From Neckera pumila (lineage: Eukaryota > Streptophyta > Bryopsida > Hypnales > Neckeraceae): a stretch of 64,000 bases of DNA. The DNA lies in the NCBI GenBank assembly GCA_963969595.1, contig OZ018411.1:1242501-1306500 (forward strand), in the 5' to 3' direction. Shown in pieces: positions 25,380 to 34,296 of the stretch (within the stretch, counting starts at the first letter, position 1; each line of letters opens with the position of its first letter). Under the pieces are notes generated by a model. It had not been told where the DNA came from. It saw nothing but the letters and a program-made list of their open reading frames with translations, and did no database searches. The translations under genes were made by a program, and so were the position numbers.

Positions 25380-26170
25380 ATTAAACAATGAGGATGAGGT
25401 ATTGTAGTACAACTTTAGTACAACTCATAGTACTATACATTAGTAAATAGTACTTCTGAGGAGTGTAATAGTACATGAGCCTAAGTAAACAATACTTCTA
25501 ATGACAACAATAGTACTGCTAATGTAGTAGTATTGCTAATAGAAGCAGTAGTACAACTCAAAAAAGCAAACAAACTCCTAAAGAAACAAAGAAGTACTCA
25601 TAGAGAAGGCTCAAGTACCTTGAGTAATACCTTTCAGCAAATGGGACTGCTAAGGTAAGAAGTAGTACTGCTATAAAAAAGAAATACAACTCTTAAACAA
25701 GGGAACAATACTGTAACTAATTGTATGTGCAAATGGTATTGCTGAGTGCATGAATAGTATTGTGCACTAAAGAACAGAACTGCTAGGTAAAGGAATAGTG
25801 CATACAAATTAGCATGTGGAAAACAAACCCGATCTGGAAGCCTAGTAGAGCAGAATGGCAACAACATAGTACACAGCAGACATGTAGCCAGTACAAGTTG
25901 CGAGAATAAATATCGCAAATGTAGTGCATTTTAGGAGAACGTAGTGTACAGCAGTGCTCTGGCGTTTCTTCAGGACTCCAAGTACTATCCCTGTTTCTCT
26001 TCAAATCTGAAGACACGAAATGCCAGTGGGTGAGGAGGCAGTAGTACTAGTTGTGTGCGGCAAGGGAAGTAGACAATGCAGCCAACAGAAGCATCATGTT
26101 GAGAAGAAGTTGGCAAGTACTGCGGACTAACTATATAGGCCCAGAGGTAGTACTAATCTGTAAACATCCT
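25380..26170. repeat. AGTACT-rich segment upstream of the minus-strand decayed gene
   Basis: AGTACT occurs about nine times in 800 bases (chance about 0.2), with many TAGTA and AGTAC variants, as in the segment at 15420-16190. It lies directly 5' of the minus-strand gene, so it may be that gene's promoter or subterminal region. Open frames at 25634-26016 (-) are Cys/Leu/Phe-rich and look like chance reading of the repeats. Confidence 0.7.
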
Positions 26171-27039
26171 TGACAAACGACTTGTACAGGACATTGCTGT
26201 GTATTTCTGACCCTAAACCGACTAAAAGTTTGTAATACATTTACCTTAAACCATGTACAATTTGGCCACGACAATGAAATTGGATAATGACGCCTTGTAC
26301 ACAAATGAAAACCTAACTAAACTGCATTGACATGTAAGTCGTTTCAAGTGTACCGATATCATAAGCAGCACATCCACATGGAACAGGTACTATGTTTCTA
26401 TGACTCCAAATGTCCTGAGAATTTCCTGTTACAGAGATCACGTGCCTGCTAGACAATTTTTGAGAAAGGAACAGTTGTCACACTTCTAATCAGGGATGAC
26501 GCCTTGTAGAAGTCAAAAGTGGGAAGGGTGTGGCTTGCACTGACCTCTTCAAGGCCTGGAAGTAGTTTCTACTAAGAGAAATGGCCACGACTGCCTGAAT
26601 GACGCTCCATTGCTTTGATGCATGCATCCGTCGCCCTATAAAGCCCTGTCAAACCCAACATTCTTACAAGCGAAGCTCAATTTTCAGATCTAGACAGCAG
26701 GACGGTCATTGAGCAGCATACAGAACTTGGCAAACTGTCACGACATGAAAGCAAGTACGTGAAATGCTGAAGGTACCACTGTTTTGCCCTCCTACAACAA
26801 GAAAGAGAGCAGCCGCTTTCACAAAAGAGACAATGTTCTAGTTCACTTCATTCAGAAATTAGTCGCCAAACTTAAGTCCGTCGCTCTTGCATACTACCAC
26901 CTTTGGATTCCTCGCTTTTAATCCTCTAAGCCACCCTTGCAAACATTTCCGCAAATGCTGGTCCTAAATCCTAGAAATAAAAACGAAGGCGCACAGTTCC
27001 ACAGCTTACTGCAAGCCCGATGACGTCATTGGTGTTCAT

Positions 27040-27079
27040 AATGGCGGTGATGATTTATGGATAAATCATCACCGCCATT
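27040..27079. repeat. Perfect 19-bp inverted repeat with 2-base spacer
   Basis: The left arm AATGGCGGTGATGATTTAT (27040-27058) and right arm ATAAATCATCACCGCCATT (27061-27079) are perfectly complementary around GG. The arms are GC-richer than their surroundings. No target duplication or element border was found. Confidence 0.9.
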
Positions 27080-28639
27080 TTCTTAGAAAAATCCATGTCT
27101 TGTAACAATGAGAGCCGCATTTCTACAAACCATTGCAAAATCCACCCTAAAACCTAATCAATCCCAAAAAATACTCCTATACAATGTGAAAACATATTGT
27201 TAAATCCCAATTTCGCACCTTCTCAGTGCTTGGTTCAAACTGATTTCATGGAGCAATGCCATGATAAACGTCTTCTTGCCAGCTCTTGATGGTCCATAAA
27301 ATAGAAGATGCGGACAATCATCCTACGGCCTACGCTGTTTGAACCTCAAAATACATCATTTGCATTAACCATCAACAAATTGCATGAACTTGCATTGAGA
27401 ATCAAATCAAATCTTATCCCAAACAAAACTTGCAAAGCAAACACTCACCAAATTCTTAAGATGCATTCCTTTGTCCTTGTGCACCATGACTGTGTCTTAG
27501 GTCCAAGGCTAATGTAACTGGAAGATGGATGTCATCCTCTATCATAATTCATAAATGTATACTACATAGTTATCAAACTGGACAGACTATCCATCCTTAT
27601 TGTCCAATTTATCTATCCGTCAAAGACATCTAGTAATCCTAACCCATCCAGTGTGACTACTTTAAGGTAGTCATATTGTCTATCTGACTTGTCCAAACTG
27701 TCCAAACTGTCCGCCCATCTAGAATGTCTGAAGAACCCAATTCACATGATGTGACAACAATGGTATGATGCTTTACTTCAATTTAAATTTTTGCATTGGC
27801 TAATACAATAGTATTAACCTCATTAGGTTTCCATTCTTCTTTTCAGTGTCTTTAAGGATTTTTCCTAGGATTTCTCTCTGCGGCAACGAAGCAACAGAGT
27901 GTTGTAAGGTTTCAACTCATCTTTCATTTATTTTCTATAAGTTCTTTTTCATTTATTTTTTGAGGCTGAATTATCTTCTTCCTCAAAATTTCATTTTGCG
28001 AGGCTGCTATCTAGTGATGGTTTGGTTGGTTCCAACAATTCTTCATTTTTTGCAATTAGCTATTATTATTGATTGATTTTGGGACAACATTGTGGTTGAT
28101 TGATTGTGATTGCAAGTGTGATGGTTAGTTTTAAAAGAAAAGGGAAGAAGAAGGAGAAGGAAAAAGGTGGGGTCAACTAAGGAGAACCTAGTTGGGTTGA
28201 AAGAAGGAGTTTAGAAACGAAGGTTGGCAAAGAGTATCTCTTCACTGATGTGATATTTGTGAAGGACACTATGCGCCAATAGCTACATAGTAATCTCAAA
28301 TGTTTCAACTCATTCAGCAATCTGCACTCTCAAGAAGTCATTTTGCAGTCGCCAAAAGTCATTTTGTAGCAGCACTGGAGAAGCAACGTTGTTATCCATG
28401 TAAAGGGGGAACGGGACTTAACAATTGCTTCTAGGACTATGGAGACACCTTCCAGCCTTTACTTTGGGACCTCAGGAGTGTCCAGTTTGAATAATATGAA
28501 ATGTCCAAAAATATTGTAAAGTTACCAACGCAAATGGACAAAAATCATAGTTATTTTCATAGTAGTAATGTAAATGAATCTTAAAGTAGACCCTGATTAA
28601 GAAAACAATAGATCCCAACAAATCAAAAAGGCCATTAGG

Positions 28640-29110
28640 AATGCATGATTTATAAAAGAAGGAAAAAAGAATTTTATTCTTTTTAAAGAAGGTTGAAGAA
28701 ATAAACTTAAGAAAATAAACAAAGAGTAGAAAAAAGAGAAAGTTAAAAAAAAGGTTTAATGAAATGGAGAAGAGAAGAAAAAAGGAAAAAAATGAATAAC
28801 AAAAAAAATTTATAAGGATTACAATTTACAAAATAGGAAAAAATTCTGAAGAAATGAAAATTACCAAAAAGAGAAATTTGTTGGTTTCTAGAAAAAAATT
28901 CTAGGAAACGATAGCAAATGAAACTAATAAGAGAAAAAAAAATGCATAAAAAAGAAAAAGGTAGAAAAAAAATTTAAAGATTAAAACAAATTTCAAAAAG
29001 ATAATGAGCAAGAAATAAAAAATAAAACAAAAAATGACAGAGAAGAAAGAAGCGTTTTTGTAAGCATCATTTTCTAAAGCTCAGATGACTTCAAATCATT
29101 TGATCTCAAT
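28640..29110 (+). repeat. Purine-rich (A/G) low-complexity tract
   Basis: About 470 bases made mostly of A and G (AAAGAAGG, GAAAAAAGG, AGAAAAAAAAATG), with few pyrimidines. It has no long ORF and may be a decayed simple repeat. Confidence 0.7.
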
Positions 29111-29700
29111 GAAAAAAAAATTAAAATATAAACAAAGAGTGTATACTTAGAGCAATTAGGAGCTAAGGCACTTTAATCGCCTAACATTTATTATTTTATT
29201 TGTAGACAACACATCATCTTGTTAAAGCTACATCCTTTAATAATGTGGCACATAAAAACATCTAAAAGGATAGAACTATTTTGTGCTGAAAGTACCTTAT
29301 AAGATGCAGTGACTAGTCAGTCATTTCATAATAGCCTTGCAGTGAAATTCAAGTTGTTTGAAACATCTTTTTCCGCCATGTCTTTTATAGTGGCCTCTCT
29401 CTTTTTCTTTTTTTATCAATTTTATTCCAAAACTTCCCAAAGTTGTCTGCTAGTTACACTTTAGTCATTTTTTAGTCGTATTGGAATGAAAGCCTTGCCA
29501 CATCAGAATGTTGACAATGCTGTAAACAGAATGTGGTAGATGAAATTTGCCCCTTATTCACTCTTCATCTTGCAATTGCGGACGTGACTCTGGCTTCACT
29601 CGGATGTTGTGGAGTTAGGGCCCTGGTGCAATTAGGGAGCCCTAATCATTTTGAAGTCACATTTTCCATGAAGTCACTCTTTGCAGTCGCATATTTGTCT

Positions 29701-29714
29701 ATTTTCTTGTAGTG
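29701..29714 (-). mobile_element. Terminus of a CACTA-type (En/Spm) element
   Basis: Read on the minus strand this is CACTACAAGAAAAT, the classic CACTA terminal inverted repeat. The element body lies at lower coordinates, where AGTCAC/AGTCATTTTGCAGTC subterminal motifs recur (29330-29700). The other end was not located. It directly abuts the copia reverse transcriptase fragment, implying insertion into that retrotransposon copy. Confidence 0.6.
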
Positions 29715-29717
29715 TTG

Positions 29718-29930
29718 GTAGATAAGATTTTCTTTGCCTTGAACTTGAAATCCAAGAGGCTGTTGCATGGCTTTTAGAAGTCCATGTGAAAAAGCTGTTC
29801 TAACATCTACATGATGTATATTTCAATGATGTGTTGCTACTAATCCTATTGCAGTTTTGATTGTGGCCCATTTAATAACTAGAGCAAAGGTGTTGTTAAA
29901 TTCAATTCTTTTGTGTGCTTGGATCCCTTT
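29718..29930 (-). pseudogene. Ty1/copia reverse transcriptase fragment
   Basis: Minus-strand translation gives KRIEFNNTFALVIKWATIKT, then IHHVDVRTAFSHGLLKAMQQ and PLGFQVQGKENLIY. This is the first conserved block of copia reverse transcriptase (family pattern ETFAPV.KW.TIR, then HQMDVKTAFLNG.L, then QP.GF). The motif-A aspartate is in VDVRTAF. One TGA interrupts it just before the IHHVDV block, probably from an ancestral Trp codon. It is a short relic cut off at the CACTA end on one side; no integrase, RNase H or LTR is visible. Confidence 0.8.
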
Positions 29931-29960
29931 GTGTACGCGCATTGCTCGGATCCCTGTTGT

Positions 29961-30028
29961 TTTTTCTTTAGTAATCATGTCTAATATAACATCCAGATGT
30001 TATATTAGACGTGATTATTGAAGAAAAA
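29961..30028. repeat. 33-bp near-perfect inverted repeat with 2-base spacer
   Basis: Arms 29961-29993 and 29996-30028 match at 30 of 33 positions (core CTAATATAACATC / GATGTTATATTAG). All three mismatches would be G.U pairs in a plus-strand RNA. The hairpin lies between the copia relic and a CACTA-like end at 30112. Confidence 0.85.
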
Positions 30029-30030
30029 AT

Positions 30031-30112
30031 AGAAGTTTTTTTTTTCAATGTCACCTAAAATCCGTCTGAAAAAATCACAAAACGCCACCTAAAACGTGGG
30101 TTTCTTCTAGTG
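30031..30112 (-). mobile_element. CACTA-like terminus with subterminal repeats
   Basis: Read on the minus strand from 30112 it begins CACTAGAAGAAACCCACG, followed by TTTTAGGTGGCGTTTT and a second copy, TTTTAGGTGACATTG. A CACTA end followed by short direct subterminal repeats is characteristic of En/Spm elements. The opposite end was not found. Confidence 0.5.
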
Positions 30113-30382
30113 TACTGATATGATGCGATGCAAGCAAGTGATAGATTGAAATCTGGCTCTAGGTTCTTTACTATCCTACTATAGTTTTTTGGTGACCACT
30201 TACAAGGGTGAACAACTAGGAGAAAATTAATGGGATACTAGGCAAGGGGTCCTCAATGAATGAAAAGAGCATGACTTGAAGGAATATATTGTGAAAATAT
30301 AGGATTTGGGATGGCATTCGATTGTGGGAGAAGTGAGATTGAAGGTTGTAGCAATAAGATAGGCAAACCCATACCCATTTGT

Positions 30383-31316
30383 TTAACCCCTAAAAGCCCG
30401 TTGTTCCTTCGGGGGACAAATGCGTTTTCAGGCAGGTACTTATGGGCTGAAATTTTCTCATGATTTTATGAAACTTTTTTGGGAGGTAGAAAAATTGATT
30501 AGCTTCATGGGAATATAATTTTTTTCACAATTGGTGCCCGAGAACAAAAGTTATGACTGACCAAATAAGTTCAAAACAGGGGACAACGGGCAACAAAAAA
30601 AATATGCACTTTTTTTTTACTATTTTTTTACTATTTTTAATCTCATAGATTATATTTCTGTCTATCTAAAAAGCTTTGATTCATTTCATTTGGATTTCTT
30701 ATGAGAAAGTTATGGACATTCTTGTTTTTTGGGCAATTAGAGCATCTTTTTGAAAAAAATAACTTGTAGGATTCATTTCTGAATGCAATTTTTCAAATTT
30801 TTCAAATTTTTTTTTGCATGGTGAAGTTTACTTGCTAGAATAGTCTAACCATAGGGATTAGTGCATTTTAATTCCATCTAAAATATACGAATAGTTTAGA
30901 TTTTCCTTCTATCTCGTACCTACTTCTACTTAACAATTTTTTCAATAATGAAAATTAAATTTTTTTGGATTTTTTTTTTGGAGTAGATTGTGAATTCAAT
31001 TCTCCACTATAAACATTTAAAGCTCAAAACTCTGTAGTGTAAAAATTTTAAGTTAAAAAGGTTCAAAGTCAAAAAATCCAGTCCCACAATGTGCTGAAAA
31101 TTTTGTTTTTTTCACTTTGAACGTAGATATCTTGCAATCCGTGCAGTCAAAAGTTCTGAAATTTTTTCCACACTTTCTCATACTATTTAGGTGTAAGATC
31201 CTACAGTTAGATGTGCAAAAAAAACATTTTTAATTTCTTTTCACTCTTTGATAAAAAAAAATGGCAGTTTTGGATGTTCTTTGGCAGAAAAAAGGCCTTG
31301 GGCCTTTAGGGGTTAA
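30383..31316 (+). mobile_element. Complete TTAA-bounded non-autonomous element, 934 bp (copy B)
   Basis: It starts TTAACCCCTAAAAGCCC and ends GGGCCTTTAGGGGTTAA, inverted repeats of 17 bases with one mismatch. The outer TTAA on both sides is the presumed target duplication. It is AT-rich and non-coding. The right third is shared with copies ending at 363 and 22971. Parts of both its left and right segments are found inverted at 43601-44077. Piggybac-like elements use TTAA targets and ends beginning CC, which fits, but assignment is inferred from termini only. Confidence 0.75.
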
Positions 31317-31623
31317 AAGGATAGGGTGCATCAAGGATTCCCGGGAACTGAAAGACATGTTCACTAGATTAGCTTTTTTGCACCTAGTTCAAGGACACTG
31401 AAAAATTCAAAAATAATGAAATGAAAAACTTCTTATTCAAGTGCAAAACTGAGGACTTATAGATTCCTATAATCAACTATAATCTAGCAATATAATGGAG
31501 CCTTTATTGACTCATGATTGACTGCTGCGAACATAAACATACTTTAATTTGAAATGTATTCCGTGCACTTCAGAACATGAGAGACAATTTAAAACTGTAC
31601 ACTACATTATTTAAAACCCTTTT

Positions 31624-31845
31624 CTATGGAGTAGCATTGGGGACCAGTTGGAATTGGGTTTGCCTACCTAAGAGTCGGTCTCCATTAGCCGTCCAAGGTC
31701 CAGAAGCTGAATCTGCATCTAGAGGGGCCAAGAAGGGAATAGTCACCTCCAGGGCTTGTAGTTGCGTCCTGGACAGTCGATAATTGGAGGATAAAGTTCT
31801 TGTTGCAGCTCCTGTAGCTCCTAGCTTTAGCAAAGCCTTTTCCTC
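31624..31845 (-). other. Isolated exon-like coding stretch of unknown origin
   Basis: A minus-strand open frame of about 70 codons stands out from AT-rich surroundings by its balanced codon use and protein-like sequence (LLKLGATGAATRTLSSNYRL ... LQALEVTIPFLAPLDADSAS). An AG acceptor (GGCTTAG) precedes it at about 31847. It has no stop from there to 31624. I do not recognise the protein. It could be an exon of a gene otherwise missing, a captured gene fragment, or chance. Confidence 0.35.
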
Positions 31846-33200
31846 TAAGCCAAGACTAAAGAATTACTATGCTTGTGATCAACTAAAGCTTACCATTTAA
31901 ACACATTAAAATTTTAAATCACTACACAATATTTAATACCTACTCCAAAACGGAAATTCATTAAGGGTTAACCATTAGTTTGCATAAAAACTATGGGCAA
32001 ATAAATAGAAAAAAAGACAATCAAATTGTAATGTCCTCAAAATGAAATTACATGTGTGCAAAGTGCAAACACATTAATAGAAAATTTCATTTCTAATTTA
32101 ATAGAAAATTTTATTTTATCAAAGCAACTTTTTGTTTGTTATTTCTTTAATTTTGTATTTTTTTAAATCTTTAAATTTCTAACTTTTTCTATGTTTATCA
32201 AAATTTTATAATGATTTTTAATTAATTTTTTGATAAAATATTTTTGGTAAATGTAGATATGATTTTTTCTCTTAAAGTTTTAATATATTCATCATAATTT
32301 AAAGGAAGTTTTTAATTATTTCTAATTTGGGTATCCAACTTTTTGTTTTCTTTGAGCATTCTATCAATTCATTTAGTATTAGCAAAATTCATAATTGAAA
32401 TTCAGAACCAAAAAATTGCAATTCTTTTTATTAAATCTTGGTAATTCTTTCTTCCATCATTTAACCAATTCTCTACAAACTGGTTTCCAAAATGATGAAT
32501 TCCTTTTAATATCTCTGAATGTTGAATCACTATTTGCATTGGAAATCATCCTTGTTTTGCTGCAGCCCGGTCATTTACTTTCAGTGAGGGGCCCTAATAA
32601 TTTCCAGAACATCAGTTATTATCGTTGTTACTTTTTCCTAAACCTCTAGCCTTATTAGGCGCTTTGGAGTTGTCTTCTTGTGCAAAATTGGTGGGGCCAG
32701 TCGACCCTCTAGATTCTCCAAGTTTGCAAACCCATTTTACTTAGACTAGAGCCTTGAGGGCCGGCTGGACCTCCAGCTGATGCTCCGATTGTCAATGGAG
32801 GCCCTCTGGACCTCCCACTACTGGAGGTCCAAGAGTCCAATGAACACAACCCCTAAGTCCAGTACCATCCTAATCTATTCACTCTTGGTATTATGGGTGC
32901 AAGTTGGCATTAGAAGGGATTTGGGGGGTCTAAAGGGCCGTTTCAGGCTTGTTCCCCCGATATTGTTCCCATGGCAAATCGAGGAACGTCCACTATCAAA
33001 ATTTTTTTTTTTTTTTGAAAAATCTAAAATGAAAAAAAAAAGCAAAAAAAAAAAAAAAAAAAAAAAAAATTGTTTTGGTGACATGGCAGTCGTCTTGCCA
33101 CGTCACGCAATAGCTGCGAGGCTGTTCCCCCGACCCTGGCAGCCTAGGGAACTCGTAGCCCTTCAAAGGGGCTGAAAAACATCTAATGTCATGTTTGAAG
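31846..33200. other. Intergenic DNA with low-complexity A/T tracts
   Basis: AT-rich to 32570, then more balanced. A run of T at 33000-33016 followed by A-rich sequence with about 27 consecutive A's (33043-33069) could form a weak hairpin. CCACGTCACG lies just after the A tract, a pattern also seen next to A/T tracts at about 45450 and 53950. No gene is recognised; the open frame 32780-33175 is broken up by homopolymers and is not credible. Confidence 0.45.
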
Positions 33201-33440
33201 TAGTGATGGGAGCATTTTGCAAAGGTAAAGACCGGGGTGAACGTAAAAAAAAGACCCCCTATTTTGAGCCGTCTTTGTTTAATTGTTAACACCTCTCCTA
33301 GCTAATTTGGGTCCTCTAATTGCAAATATGAACTCAAAATTTGCAAAAAAAATCATGCATTGCAAATAAAACTTTCCTACGTTTTCCCCAAGGGTAAAAC
33401 AGGGGGGCAAAACGGCCTCCATAAACCGCTCCCATCACTA
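33201..33440. mobile_element. Short inverted-repeat element (hAT-like MITE), 240 bp
   Basis: Perfect 13-bp inverted ends TAGTGATGGGAGC and GCTCCCATCACTA. The 8 bases outside are GTTTGAAG and GTTTAGAC, a degenerate but possible 8-bp target duplication. The interior (ACACCTCTCC.AGCTAATTTGGG, GCAAATATGAA) is clearly related to the element at 46540-46774. It has no ORF. Confidence 0.65.
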
Positions 33441-34296
33441 GTTTAGACACAACCGTGCGGGTTGGCTACGCTACTTTTGTTGAAGGCACCCCAACTTGTC
33501 TTTGAAGGCCATTCAAGGGTTAGAGTTGGATAGGACCCAGAATTCGTATCCAGAGAACAAGGCCACCTTTTACTACAATATGAAAACTCTACTGTTAACA
33601 TAGTTAGGTCCCTGATCAGATTTGGAAATCTGATGAATTAGACGCAGATGCCGATAGGAAGGAGGGTGCTTAAATGTTTGCCAGGTTTGGTGCATTCAAT
33701 CATTCCCGCATGGACGTTGTTTGGAACGTCCTGCTATACAACATTTGGTGAATATCAAATTTCCAATCAACCAAGAAATCATGCCAAAATATCTTAGGCC
33801 CTCCAAAAGCCCTGGCCAGGATGAGCATTCTGGACAGCTTACTTTACACATTCCGTTGACAGTACGAACGAAACCGTCGTCAGGCGTCAATCTCATCCCC
33901 CAAACCCTCTTTCGAAAAGGCACCAAATTGACGACGAAAATGAACATAATCAAACCAACAGTAATCCACCTCCAAATGAGGAGAAAAGGACAAACTCACA
34001 TTGAAAAGGAAAGTTCATCACCACAGACTGCGTCCATGAAAACCTCAACCACGAAGCTTAGGCCATGAAACACGACTGAGAGAACGAACATTCAGGAGAC
34101 AAAAGATAGTATCTGAACAGGAAGGACGAAGCCACAAGATCTAACAATCAACTCCACTCCAACACTGCTCTGCTCAGCTTGTCACCCAAGCGCAATGTGC
34201 CTTACAAGCACACCACAACAAGAAAATAAAATCGCTGAATATATCCTACAATTCTCGCTGGTTGGACTATCACGCTCCAAAGCACACTGTCAAAAT
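33441..34296. other. Intergenic DNA and eIF3a 3' region
   Basis: Probably includes the 3' UTR of eIF3a, which is transcribed towards this region from 34297. Overlapping open frames at 33696-33953 (-) and 33721-34068 (+) have no recognisable features. No clear AATAAA on the minus strand was identified. Confidence 0.45.

Larger units (their letters stand above)
26171..29700. other. Gene-poor intergenic DNA
   Basis: No gene is recognised. 26200-27030 has more balanced composition but many stops. It contains the perfect palindrome at 27040-27079 and a purine-rich low-complexity tract (28640-29110). From 28290 to 28390 and 29330 to 29700 there are repeated AAGTCATTTTGCAGTC- and AAGTCAC-like motifs that resemble subterminal repeats of the CACTA element ending at 29714. 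Confidence 0.45.

Noticed and set aside
25634..26016. Overlapping Cys/Leu-rich ORFs on the minus strand
   Set aside because: They read through AGTACT-rich non-coding DNA, overlap each other in different frames, and have no motif.
32780..33292. ORFs of 131, 69 and 98 aa around 33 kb
   Set aside because: They depend on poly-Lys and poly-Phe runs from A and T homopolymers.
33696..34068. Overlapping ORFs downstream of eIF3a
   Set aside because: No recognisable domain; region is probably 3' UTR and intergenic.
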